Below are positions 53,282 to 62,116 of a stretch of DNA of 64,000 nucleotides, piece after piece; the stretch's first letter is position 1; the number at the start of each line of letters is the position of its first letter. Made by a program: the position numbers and the translations under genes. This DNA is from Dyadobacter sp. CY345 (GTDB lineage Bacteria; Bacteroidota; Bacteroidia; Cytophagales; Spirosomataceae). The stretch lies in NCBI RefSeq assembly GCF_021502725.1, contig NZ_JAKFFS010000001.1, positions 1,798,001 through 1,862,000 of the forward strand, read 5' to 3'. The notes beneath the pieces are model-generated. The model had not been told where the DNA came from. It saw only the letters and a list, made by a program, of their open reading frames with translations, and did not search any database.

Positions 53282-54163
53282 ATGCATCGAAATGACGTCA
53301 GCTTTTATAAGCTACACATTTACATTATCTTGCGCTTTTATCTTGATATTCTTGTTTTGCTTTCATCCGATCCTCAACTTTTGTCCATCGAACAAAGTAT
53401 TTCTTCTTTGTTTCTGCACCGGGAAGTTTTAATTTCTGTCCGGTTGCCTTTTCATTACAACGATTCTCAAGTTTATCCATTATTGCTGATCAACGACGGG
53501 CAGGATTTTGAACGCCTGAACCTGAATACTATTCTGACCGATTTGCAAAGGGAAAAAGCCATTGAGCCAATCCTTGTTGTGGGGATCCATGCCGGAACGG
53601 ATCGATTGCAGGAATATGGTACGGCACACAAGCCTGATTATGCCCATCGCGGAAGTAAAGCGGGTGATACCACAGATTTTGTGCTCAAAGAATTGCTTCC
53701 GTTTCTGGAACAGCACTACGCTCTCAGCCTTTCCAATATTACATATGCAGGTTTTTCGCTCGGCGGACTTATGGCTTTGGATATGGCGTGGAATCATGAC
53801 GCAGTTTTTTCAAAAACCGGAGTCTTTTCAGGGGCGTTATGGTGGAGACAGAAAGCACTTGATGCCGGTTATCGTGATGCCGACCGGATTATGCACGAGC
53901 AAATCCGGAATTTTCCTGTCAAACCGGATTTGAAATTCTGGTTTCAGACTGGTACCAATGATGAAACCGATGACAGAGACGGCGATGGAATTATCGATTC
54001 CATTCAGGATACCTTGGAATGCATCGCGGAGCTGGAAATTAAAGGATATAATTGGGGAACCGATATTATTTATAGCGAAACGGTCGGCGGGGAACATAAT
54101 CCGGAAACCTGGGCTTTGGCTATGCCGGAATTCTTGAAATGGGCCTTTGGGAAGAAAAGTTAA
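53282..54163 (+). CDS. Esterase of the enterochelin esterase (Fes)-like alpha/beta hydrolase fold
   Basis: A hydrolase of at most 293 residues. The ATG at 53282 gives a hydrophobic, atypical N-terminus; in-frame TTGs at 53357 and 53381 would start nearer to the conserved REVLISVRLPFHYNDSQVYPLLLINDGQDF. The nucleophile is in ITYAGFSLGGLMALDM, the Asp is likely in the TGTNDETDDRDGDGI stretch, which looks like a calcium-binding loop, and the His is in GGEHNPETW. It is divergent from the similar esterase heading the amidoligase cluster, so it may act on the same product. Confidence 0.83.
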   Translation: MHRNDVSFYKLHIYIILRFYLDILVLLSSDPQLLSIEQSISSLFLHREVLISVRLPFHYNDSQVYPLLLINDGQDFERLNLNTILTDLQREKAIEPILVVGIHAGTDRLQEYGTAHKPDYAHRGSKAGDTTDFVLKELLPFLEQHYALSLSNITYAGFSLGGLMALDMAWNHDAVFSKTGVFSGALWWRQKALDAGYRDADRIMHEQIRNFPVKPDLKFWFQTGTNDETDDRDGDGIIDSIQDTLECIAELEIKGYNWGTDIIYSETVGGEHNPETWALAMPEFLKWAFGKKS

Positions 54164-54194
54164 AGAGTGAAAGCTTCATATATCTTTCACTCTT
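54163..54194. terminator. Hairpin between the convergent esterase and acyl-CoA reductase
   Basis: AAGAGTGAAAG (54163-54173) pairs with CTTTCACTCTT (54184-54194); the first arm starts within the esterase stop codon. The T-run is weak. Confidence 0.6.
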
Positions 54195-54201
54195 CGCCTA
54201 A

Positions 54202-55221
54202 TTATAAATTTGTCAAAAAGGCCATTGTATCCACGGAATCTGCGTAGTCGGAAATTTCAGGCTGCTGCGTTTTTCCAAAAGGTACTGCATTCGGAATGGC
54301 TTCCGAGGTGCTTACGATACATTGGATCTTTTCAGCATTTTCATTCAAAAATTGTTTTACAGTCTCAATGTCATCATAGGTTTCATAATGTACGACGCTT
54401 ATAGGTGAGACCGGAGCCGAACTTTCCATTAACATTAGAAAACCATTATCATAATGCGGAACACCATTTATCAACATAATTGACTTGTTGTATTCGTAAT
54501 TGTTAAAATACTTATGGTGATTAAGATACAGATGATCAGCCGATTGTATCGCCTCGAAAAACTTGGTAAAGTCATATCCCTCGGGTACAAACAGCTTTGA
54601 AACATTGCGGCATCCTAACCCGTAATATTGCAACATATCCTTTCCCAGTGCCGTCAGTTCATCCACACTTTCGTTCCCTGTGATGACTGCCAAAGACGTC
54701 CTGTTCTTACGAATGATGTTCGGTTTCTTAGAAAAATAGTAGTTGAAATATCGTGCAGTGTTATCGCTGCCAGTAGCCACATATGCGTCAGAATCATTAA
54801 GCCTGTCGACAAAATGTATGTAATCGCTGTAAGCTGGCTCTATTTCAATCAGCTTTTGCAAAAGCGCCGGAATAAGCACGGGATCATCTGAGCTTGTCTT
54901 TGCCAATAACGTATGTCCGGTTATTAATACACATAATACATCATGAAAGCCGACGGCAGGAATATTTCCGGCCATAATAACCCCGATCTTCTGAGATGAT
55001 TTCAGTTCCGGATATTGATTTAGCCAAGTGATCAGATTTTCTTCTGCAAGGAATTTTTCACCGATTGCTTTTAAAGATTCGATGGTGTTTTCGGGTGTAA
55101 ACCAGTTATTTTTACGGTTGGCTAACGTTGCCAATTCTTCCAGATAATCCGCGTTGAGAGGATCTGAGATAAATTTTCCCAGATTAATAAAGGCATTTAT
55201 TCGTTGATTTCTTGATATCAT
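54202..55221 (-). CDS. Acyl-CoA reductase (LuxC-like)
   Basis: A protein of 339 residues from the ATG at 55221 (MISRNQRINAF); a TTG at 55236 would add five. The LuxC-type aldehyde dehydrogenase fold is seen in KIGVIMAGNIPAVGFHDVL, DAYVATGSDNTARYFNYYF, and the likely catalytic cysteine in QYYGLGCRNVSKL. It would reduce a fatty acyl-CoA or acyl-thioester to an aldehyde with NADPH. It is divergent from a ferredoxin gene, a pairing seen often in Bacteroidota. No luxAB, luxD or luxE is present, so bioluminescence is not implied. Confidence 0.87.
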   Translation of the reverse strand: MISRNQRINAFINLGKFISDPLNADYLEELATLANRKNNWFTPENTIESLKAIGEKFLAEENLITWLNQYPELKSSQKIGVIMAGNIPAVGFHDVLCVLITGHTLLAKTSSDDPVLIPALLQKLIEIEPAYSDYIHFVDRLNDSDAYVATGSDNTARYFNYYFSKKPNIIRKNRTSLAVITGNESVDELTALGKDMLQYYGLGCRNVSKLFVPEGYDFTKFFEAIQSADHLYLNHHKYFNNYEYNKSIMLINGVPHYDNGFLMLMESSAPVSPISVVHYETYDDIETVKQFLNENAEKIQCIVSTSEAIPNAVPFGKTQQPEISDYADSVDTMAFLTNL

Positions 55222-55273
55222 TCCAGGGTAACTCAAAATAATTAAATTTAAGAATGTGTTTTTATTTTTCTGA

Positions 55274-55701
<428 letters not shown>

Positions 55702-55726
55702 TTAATACAAACGCATTTAATTTTTG

Positions 55727-55756
55727 AAAGACCTGCCGATCGGCAGGTCTTTTTTT
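55727..55756 (+). terminator. Perfect palindromic terminator after the ferredoxin gene
   Basis: AAAGACCTGCCGA / TCGGCAGGTCTTT (55727-55752) with a 7-T tail; the stem is a perfect palindrome without loop spacer, so the hairpin loop forms from its central bases. Confidence 0.9.
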
Positions 55757-55966
55757 GGTGCCATATTTTTTTCGAATGGTAAAATTATGATAAATAATCT
55801 CTAATGACTTAGATTATTTAAGTTAAGAAAATTTTGCATAAAGGATTAAAAACAGAATAAATTAAAATTTATTAAAAATTAAAAATTGAGCTAAATATGT
55901 TCATATGTTAATACAAAAGATTAAAAAAACAGGATTTTTATGTTTTTTATGATAAAAAGTGACTAT

Positions 55967-55974
55967 TATATTTG
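55967..55974 (+). promoter_or_regulatory. Possible -7 element TATATTTG of the porin-amtB operon
   Basis: TATATTTG lies 77 bases before the porin ATG. No -33 TTG is found at the usual distance, so activator help would be expected if this is the promoter. Confidence 0.35.
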
Positions 55975-56050
55975 ATAAATATAATTTTAATACAATATTT
56001 GATCCTGTAAATGTCCGGATAAGTAACAATAACGTAAACAGAAGAAAATT

Positions 56051-57298
56051 ATGAAAAAGGTCTATTGTACAGTATTATCTTTAATGATCCCTTTTTTGGG
56101 TTTTAGTAAGTCGCAGTTGGAAGAGGAGAAAAAAACTAATACAACAGAAACTAGTAAAATTGAAGAGGTCAAGGAAGATGAAGAAGGCAAAGGATCTTTT
56201 GCATTTTCAGGCTATCTGGACTCTTATTACATGGCTAATTTTAATAAGCCGGCGTCACGTTCTAACATGGGCGCGGCAAGTTCGGCGAGGGTTTTTGACC
56301 GTAAATCTGGTCAGTTTTCCTTAGGTTTGGTTCAGGCCAAAGTGGCGTACACCAATTCGAAATCAGAAGCGGTAGTGGATTTGACTTTCGGACCGAATGC
56401 TGATTATGGTAATTATGGCAACCTGATGAGTCCTTTAGACGGATCTTACACCGGGACCGCTCTTGCAATTAAACAAGCTTATTTTACTTATAAGTTCACT
56501 GATAAATTTTCCATGACGGCCGGGCAATTCGGGACACATATCGGATATGAAGTGATCGACGCGCCAGCAAACTTTAACTACTCACTCTCAAATTTATTTA
56601 ACAACGGACCTTTTTATCATGCTGGTTTAAAGGCGACTTATGCATTTAGCGATAAAGTATCATTAATGGCAGGTATCGTCAACAATGTTGATGGTCTTGG
56701 AGATAACAACAGAAAAAAAGGAATTATTTCGCAGTTATTCGTTTCGCCTGTTGCAAACTGGAACGTATATCTTAACTTTATTAACAGCAATGAGGCAAAT
56801 CCCGATTCGCAAGGCGATAGTCCGGATGCTCATTACCGCGTATTTGACGTCACCACCAGTTACCAAGTTACGCCAAAATTCCTTGTCGGTTTAAATGCGG
56901 CATATGGCTCTCAAAAAGGAGATTACCAAGGATTTGGCGGGCCGGTTGGATCAGAAACATGGGGCGGAGCTGCCTTTTATTCCAATGTAGCACTAACAGA
57001 CAACTTTGCGATCGGCGCACGTTATGAGTACTTTAATAACGATAATGGTGTCAGAGGTCTTTTGGCTTTCCCCCAAGGAGATGACGGTGATGCAGTTGGT
57101 ACCAATGTAAATTCGGTTACCCTAACTGGCAACATTAGCCTGGCAGATGGTCATATCTTGTTAAAGCCTGAATTTCGTCTGGATGCATATCCGAAAGCTT
57201 CGGGTGCAGGCGCTTCTCAGCAGTTTGAAGACTCTGATGGAAACTTTACCAAAAGCAGTCAGACTACCTTCGGGATGGCGTTCATTTATAAATTCTAA
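56051..57298 (+). CDS. Outer-membrane porin-like beta-barrel protein upstream of amtB
   Basis: A 415-residue protein with a signal peptide (MKKVYCTVLSLMIPFLGFSKS), a charged Glu/Lys/Thr linker (about 22-50) and alternating beta-strand pattern to the terminal FGMAFIYKF (C-terminal Phe, as in outer-membrane barrels). The segment GYLDSYYMANFNKP and FSMTAGQFGTHIGYEVIDAP are typical of the Bacteroidota porin family that often precedes amtB. It likely lets ammonium or nitrogen compounds across the outer membrane. The gene is 48 bases before amtB, one operon. Confidence 0.85.
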   Translation: MKKVYCTVLSLMIPFLGFSKSQLEEEKKTNTTETSKIEEVKEDEEGKGSFAFSGYLDSYYMANFNKPASRSNMGAASSARVFDRKSGQFSLGLVQAKVAYTNSKSEAVVDLTFGPNADYGNYGNLMSPLDGSYTGTALAIKQAYFTYKFTDKFSMTAGQFGTHIGYEVIDAPANFNYSLSNLFNNGPFYHAGLKATYAFSDKVSLMAGIVNNVDGLGDNNRKKGIISQLFVSPVANWNVYLNFINSNEANPDSQGDSPDAHYRVFDVTTSYQVTPKFLVGLNAAYGSQKGDYQGFGGPVGSETWGGAAFYSNVALTDNFAIGARYEYFNNDNGVRGLLAFPQGDDGDAVGTNVNSVTLTGNISLADGHILLKPEFRLDAYPKASGAGASQQFEDSDGNFTKSSQTTFGMAFIYKF

Positions 57299-57346
57299 TT
57301 TATCTAATACCTTCTTAAATCAATAAAACAATCTCTACAAAAAACA

Positions 57347-58666
57347 ATGGAAAAACGTAATTATCTACCACTAATTATTTTGCTGGTGATTGCTCTTCTC
57401 GGAGCTTTTGTTCCCAGCGTGCCGACCAAAATTGTTACGGAAGGCTTAAATTCAGGTGATATCGCCTGGATGTTAGTATCATCCGCACTGGTACTATTAA
57501 TGACTCCCGGTCTTGCCTATTTCTACGGAGGAATGGTGAACAACAAAAACGTTATTTCAACAATGCTTCAGAGCTTTATTGCGATGGGTGTGATAAGCGT
57601 TCTTTGGGTAGTTATTGGTTTCAGTCTTGCATTTGGTGAGGATATCGGTGGTTTTATTGGTAATCCAATGACTCACTTTATGTTCAAAGGTGTATTGGAC
57701 GGCCCGGCTTTCGGAACTATTCCTTTCGCTTTGTTTGCAATGTTCCAAATGAAGTTCGCTGTGATTACGCCTGCGCTTATCACAGGTTCTATGGCTGAAC
57801 GCGTGAATTTCCGTTCTTATGTATTGTTCATGATCTTGTTCTGTGTTTTCGTTTATGCGCCGCTTTGTCACATGACATGGCATGCAGAAGGAATTCTTTT
57901 CAAAATGGGTGTACTTGACTTTGCTGGTGGTACTGTTGTTCACATGTCTGCCGGTTGGGCCGCATTAGCTGGCGCTATTTACTTGAAAAGACGTAGATCT
58001 GTTCTTGATGCTCACGTATTGCCTCCTGCGAACATTCCTTACGTTCTTTTAGGTACGGGGTTACTTTGGTTCGGCTGGTTCGGTTTTAACGCCGGTTCTG
58101 CTTTGACTGCTTCTCCTTTGGCTGTTTCTGCTTTTGCTGCTACTAACACCGCTGCTGGCGCTGCTGGGTTGGCTTGGGTATTGTTTGATGTTGCAAGAGG
58201 CAAAAAAGTTTCTGCGCTTGGTTTCTGTATCGGTGCGGTTGTTGGTCTAGTTGCTATCACGCCAGCTGCTGGTTTCGTAACGGTTCCATCTTCAATTTTC
58301 ATCGGTGCTGTCGCAGCTTGTATCAGTAACTACGTTGCTCACTTACGTACACGTTCAACTTTGGACGATACACTTGACGTATTCCCTTGCCATGGTGTTG
58401 GCGGTATGGTTGGTATGTTGATGACCGGTATTTTTGCAACAAGTGCGGTGAACCCGTTGGTAACTGATCAGGGACTTGCATTTGGTGAAACTACACTTTT
58501 CATCAATCACGTTATTGCTTTGGTAGGTGTTTCTGTATTCGCTTTTGGAGGTTCTTTCCTTCTTTTGAAAATTACAGACCTTATCATGCCGCTTCGTGTA
58601 TCTGAAACAGATGAAAAAGCTGGATTGGATATCAGTCAGCACGATGAGTTTCTTGTAGAAGCGTAG
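57347..58666 (+). CDS. amtB: Ammonium transporter AmtB
   Basis: A 439-residue inner-membrane ammonium channel with 11 predicted helices. The twin histidines of the pore are in GGTVVHMSAGWAAL and DVFPCHGVGGMVGM. The family's GLAYFYGGMV and ITGSMAERV motifs are intact. The C-terminal tail after ITDLIMPLRVS (about 30 residues) is the usual GlnK-contacting region. No glnK is adjacent, unlike in many bacteria. Operon with the porin gene; terminator follows. Expected to be induced under nitrogen limitation. Confidence 0.96.
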   Translation: MEKRNYLPLIILLVIALLGAFVPSVPTKIVTEGLNSGDIAWMLVSSALVLLMTPGLAYFYGGMVNNKNVISTMLQSFIAMGVISVLWVVIGFSLAFGEDIGGFIGNPMTHFMFKGVLDGPAFGTIPFALFAMFQMKFAVITPALITGSMAERVNFRSYVLFMILFCVFVYAPLCHMTWHAEGILFKMGVLDFAGGTVVHMSAGWAALAGAIYLKRRRSVLDAHVLPPANIPYVLLGTGLLWFGWFGFNAGSALTASPLAVSAFAATNTAAGAAGLAWVLFDVARGKKVSALGFCIGAVVGLVAITPAAGFVTVPSSIFIGAVAACISNYVAHLRTRSTLDDTLDVFPCHGVGGMVGMLMTGIFATSAVNPLVTDQGLAFGETTLFINHVIALVGVSVFAFGGSFLLLKITDLIMPLRVSETDEKAGLDISQHDEFLVEA

Positions 58667-58680
58667 TATTTCAATATATA

Positions 58681-58722
58681 ACAAAAAACACCCGGCAGAA
58701 CATTCTACCGGGTGTTTTTTGT
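58681..58722. terminator. Bidirectional terminator between amtB and mtaB
   Basis: ACAAAAAACACCCGG (58681-58695) pairs with CCGGGTGTTTTTTGT (58708-58722), with A- and T-runs on each side. Confidence 0.9.
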
Positions 58723-58750
58723 TATATCTGTATAAATAGTCAGACCTGAA

Positions 58751-60079
58751 TTAATGCGCAGGCTCGTAACTTTCTGATTCCATAACTTCCATTAAACCAT
58801 TTTCATTCTGGAAAACATATTGAACTTCTTTGGTTTCATTAATTAATAACGGATCATACTTTACAGCAACACGGATATAGTTTTCTGTAAAACCAAGCAT
58901 CTGTCCATTCTGAATTTCGTCCTCAAACAAGACCGTTCCGGTTTTTCCGACTTGTTCATCATAAAAATGGCGTTTTTTCTTTTCTGAAAGAATGTGAAGC
59001 ATTTTAGAACGCTCGGCTCTTTCTGATTTTGGTACTACGGGTTTAATGGATGTAGCCAAAGTGTTTTCTCTTTCTGAATACGTGAAAACGTGCAGATAAG
59101 AAATGTCAAGCTCGTTCAGGAACTGATAACTTTCTAAAAACAATTCCTGTGTTTCCCCCGCATGGCCGACGATGACATCAACACCAATGCAGCAATTTGG
59201 CATCAGAGATTTTATCTTCGCAACACGTTCTACATAAAGTTCACGTTTGTAACGGCGTCGCATTAATGAAAGAACTTTATTTGATCCGGATTGTAACGGG
59301 ATATGGAAATGCGGTACAAAACGCTTGGACATCGCAACAAATTCAATGACTTCGTCTGTCAATAAATTAGGTTCGATTGAAGAAATCCTGAATCTTGAAA
59401 TTCCTTCAACCTCATCTAGCGCCCTGATCAGGTCTATGAATGTCTCTTTTCTTTCACCATTCTGGATTCCGAAATCGCCGATGTTAACACCTGTCAGAAC
59501 AAGTTCCTTGACATCTCTTGCGGCGATTTCTTTTGCCGCATTGACAATATTTTCAATAGTATCGGATCTGCTTTTGCCACGTGCGAGCGGAATCGTGCAA
59601 TATGCACAGGGATAATCACAGCCATCCTGTACTTTCAAAAATGTACGTGTCCTGTCATTTAAGGAGTAAGAAGTGTGATAATCCACGGCGTCTTCAATCG
59701 GAGAGGCCAATATCTTTGCTGTCTGATTAACAGGTTCTTTTTCAAAAGTATCCAGCAATTCTACAAGACGAAATTTTTCAGCAGCACCAAGGACAGCATC
59801 TACGCCAGGAATTTCTGCAATTTCTGCCGGTTTCAGTTGAGCATAACAGCCAATGATCGCAACATATCCGTCAGCATTAATTTTCTGAGCTTCGCGAACA
59901 ATCTTGCGGCATTTTTTGTCTGCATTTTCGGTAACAGAACAGGTATTAATTATAAATATATCCGGCTTATCGTTGAATTCAACTTTTGAATATCCCTTAT
60001 CTTCAAACATTCTCCCAATGGAAGAACTCTCGGAGTAATTCAGTTTGCAACCCAGCGTATAAAAAGCAACTTTTTTCAT
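58751..60079 (-). CDS. mtaB: tRNA t6A37 methylthiotransferase MtaB
   Basis: A 442-residue radical-SAM methylthiotransferase that converts t6A37 to ms2t6A37 in tRNAs reading ANN codons. The N-terminal UPF0004 domain has FYTLGCKLNYSES and INTCSVTENADKKCRK (second Fe-S cluster cysteines). The radical SAM cluster is in DGCDYPCAYCTIPLARG. A TRAM-like C-terminal domain closes the protein (EQVGKTGTVLFEDE). LGCKLNY instead of LGCQMN distinguishes MtaB from MiaB. ATG at 60079. Confidence 0.94.
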   Translation of the reverse strand: MKKVAFYTLGCKLNYSESSSIGRMFEDKGYSKVEFNDKPDIFIINTCSVTENADKKCRKIVREAQKINADGYVAIIGCYAQLKPAEIAEIPGVDAVLGAAEKFRLVELLDTFEKEPVNQTAKILASPIEDAVDYHTSYSLNDRTRTFLKVQDGCDYPCAYCTIPLARGKSRSDTIENIVNAAKEIAARDVKELVLTGVNIGDFGIQNGERKETFIDLIRALDEVEGISRFRISSIEPNLLTDEVIEFVAMSKRFVPHFHIPLQSGSNKVLSLMRRRYKRELYVERVAKIKSLMPNCCIGVDVIVGHAGETQELFLESYQFLNELDISYLHVFTYSERENTLATSIKPVVPKSERAERSKMLHILSEKKKRHFYDEQVGKTGTVLFEDEIQNGQMLGFTENYIRVAVKYDPLLINETKEVQYVFQNENGLMEVMESESYEPAH

Positions 60080-60118
60080 AGTATTGACAATAAGGGTGCA
60101 AATTTACACCTTTTCCAA

Positions 60119-61957
60119 TTAACGCTTCAAATAATCACCAAAAGATGATTGTAAATAGGATTTTCCGTAGTTGAGGTCGTCGGAATTTAGGTTTCCGCCT
60201 TTCTCGGTAATGTTCCCTCCAATATTGTCGCGCACAATAAATCCATTCGGTCGCATCCAGCCAAAGCCATTGGTAAACGCGAAATATGCAAATGGGACGC
60301 GGTTTGGCATAAATATATCATTGCTCCAACTAAATGCTTTCGAAGGCAGGTTTAATTGATTTAACAAGGTTGAGGCCAAGTCAGTCTGGGAACAAAGCGA
60401 ATCAATTGTGATATTCTTTTTTTCTAAAACACCACCCAGCCATAACATCGGGATATGGAATTCGTTCGGTTTTGTAGCTGGCTTTTCCGGCAATGGATGC
60501 CCGTGGTCTGCCAGGATGATAACCAGCGTATTTGCCCACCAGGATTTTGTTTTGGCTTGTTTAAAAAATTCTCCAATTGAAGCATCAGAATAATGGTGCG
60601 CGTTTAAAAACAGGTGCTCCTGATCGTTTCCGGGAATTACGGTTTTTACAGGAACTTCAAAAGGTTCGTGGCTGCTTAACGTAAAAATTGTTGTGAAAAA
60701 AGGTTGTTTCTGTTTATCTAGATCCGAGAGTAATCGGTTCAAAACAACGTGGTCATGAGCTCCCCATTTTGAATTCATATCCTTCTCCTCAAAAGCATTT
60801 TTGTCAACAATGGTATTAAAACCTTGTTGCAAAAAATAGGTTTTCATGTTGGCAAATTCCGTTTCGCCGCCATAATAGAAAGATGTATGGTAACCCGCAT
60901 TTTTGAATTCCCTGGGCAATGAAGGAAGAGAAACCGTTTTGTTCGGGATTTTGATGATTGAAGTAGTAGGTTGGGCCGGATAACCGCTCAGTATGGCAAC
61001 CATTCCTTTGTCGCTGCGGTTTCCGCTCGCGTACATATTGGTGAACAATATTCCGTCTTTGGTCAGCGCATCAAATTCGGGTGTTATTCCCGGCACACCA
61101 TTTAGTTTTGAAACAACTTTCGCAGTAAAACTTTCCCAGATAATAACCAACACATTGATTGGCTGGTCGCCGATCTTAATGATCTGCTGGTGAACAGGAT
61201 TGTGGTGGTACAAGGATGCAACGGTCTCGTTTGCTTTTTTATCTTCAAAATAAACAAAAGGGTTCTTTTTGCTATAACCTTCATTGAGAACAGAGCGGCT
61301 ATAATTCCAGGGAACGTTTACTGCGGCATAATTGGCAAAACTTTTGTCTGAAAAAAATACTGTGCTTTCATTCATCGGGGCCAACTGAAATCCCCCGCGG
61401 ATCGGGATGATTAATGTTGCAGTTAAGAATACAAAAAGCAGTGCTGTGAAGATGGGGGAGGATCTTTCGAAAAAAGGAATTATTCTTTTCTGAATCGTTA
61501 TCAGCGTTTTAAACACAAGGATATAAAGACCGATCAGCAATAGCAATAGAGGTAATACGGGCGCAGCGCCCATGGATGCCAAGGCTTCTTTTGGGGTTTT
61601 TAAATAAATTAATGAGGATGCATCAATCCGGTATCCCCACGCTCTGAAAAGTTCAAGGTCAAATATGGTCAGAATTACCATCAAAAATGCTACAATTCCG
61701 CTAAACCAAACCATCGTCTTTTGGTACCAATGCCACTTTATACTCGTTGCACCGATAAGTAGCGCGGGCATAACCAAAATGTATCCGGCGAAAGAAATGT
61801 CCATTCTCAAACCGTGCAGCATGCTTTGGATCAGCAGATTACTGCCTAACTCGATTGATTTTTGTAGATGGTAGGCAAGAAATATTATTCGAAAAAGCTG
61901 AAAAAATAATATCCAGCATATTCCGTACAAGGCCAGAAACTGAATTCTCTTAAACAT
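60119..61957 (-). CDS. LTA-synthase-family phosphoglycerol/phosphoethanolamine transferase-like sulfatase-fold enzyme
   Basis: A 612-residue membrane enzyme: about five helices in the first 200 residues, then a periplasmic sulfatase-fold domain. Metal residues appear in NVLVIIWESFTAKVV and IILADHGHPLP; the nucleophile region reads SGNRSDKGMVAIL. In many relatives that nucleophile is Thr; here Ser lies in that place. Such enzymes transfer phosphoglycerol or phosphoethanolamine to lipids or glycans. Gram-negative Bacteroidota lack lipoteichoic acid, so a lipid A or glycan modifier is more likely. It precedes mtaB by 39 bases on the same strand. Confidence 0.85.
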   Translation of the reverse strand: MFKRIQFLALYGICWILFFQLFRIIFLAYHLQKSIELGSNLLIQSMLHGLRMDISFAGYILVMPALLIGATSIKWHWYQKTMVWFSGIVAFLMVILTIFDLELFRAWGYRIDASSLIYLKTPKEALASMGAAPVLPLLLLLIGLYILVFKTLITIQKRIIPFFERSSPIFTALLFVFLTATLIIPIRGGFQLAPMNESTVFFSDKSFANYAAVNVPWNYSRSVLNEGYSKKNPFVYFEDKKANETVASLYHHNPVHQQIIKIGDQPINVLVIIWESFTAKVVSKLNGVPGITPEFDALTKDGILFTNMYASGNRSDKGMVAILSGYPAQPTTSIIKIPNKTVSLPSLPREFKNAGYHTSFYYGGETEFANMKTYFLQQGFNTIVDKNAFEEKDMNSKWGAHDHVVLNRLLSDLDKQKQPFFTTIFTLSSHEPFEVPVKTVIPGNDQEHLFLNAHHYSDASIGEFFKQAKTKSWWANTLVIILADHGHPLPEKPATKPNEFHIPMLWLGGVLEKKNITIDSLCSQTDLASTLLNQLNLPSKAFSWSNDIFMPNRVPFAYFAFTNGFGWMRPNGFIVRDNIGGNITEKGGNLNSDDLNYGKSYLQSSFGDYLKR

Positions 61958-62054
61958 GTTAGGGGGTATATAATTTACAAAAATCCAAAAAATATATTGA
62001 AATTGGGTTGTCAGTGAACTTATAAAATGAAAAATCAGAAAAATTCATGCAGAT

Positions 62055-62087
62055 TTGACGGTTAGTCTGCTGAAATAAATAATTTTG
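62055..62087 (+). promoter_or_regulatory. Promoter of glnN (TTG-N22-TAATTTTG)
   Basis: TTG (62055-62057), 22 bases, TAATTTTG (62080-62087), matching the Bacteroidota consensus, 30 bases ahead of the start codon. Confidence 0.55.
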
Positions 62088-62116
62088 GCAAGAAATAATA
62101 TAAAATCACCATCCTT

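Larger units (their letters stand above)
55702..56050. other. 349-base extremely AT-rich region upstream of the porin-amtB operon
   Basis: After the ferredoxin terminator the stretch from about 55760 to 56045 is almost entirely A and T, with A-tracts and T-tracts and a few TAnnTTTG-like words. No small gene or clear regulator site is visible. Long AT-rich leaders suit a strongly regulated or curved-DNA promoter. Confidence 0.5.

Noticed and set aside
46342..54163. RiPP or NRPS biosynthetic cluster
   Set aside because: No precursor-like small ORF, no adenylation, carrier or condensation domains; only freestanding ligases are seen.
54202..55221. Bioluminescence (lux) locus
   Set aside because: Only a LuxC-like reductase is present; luxA, luxB, luxD and luxE are absent.
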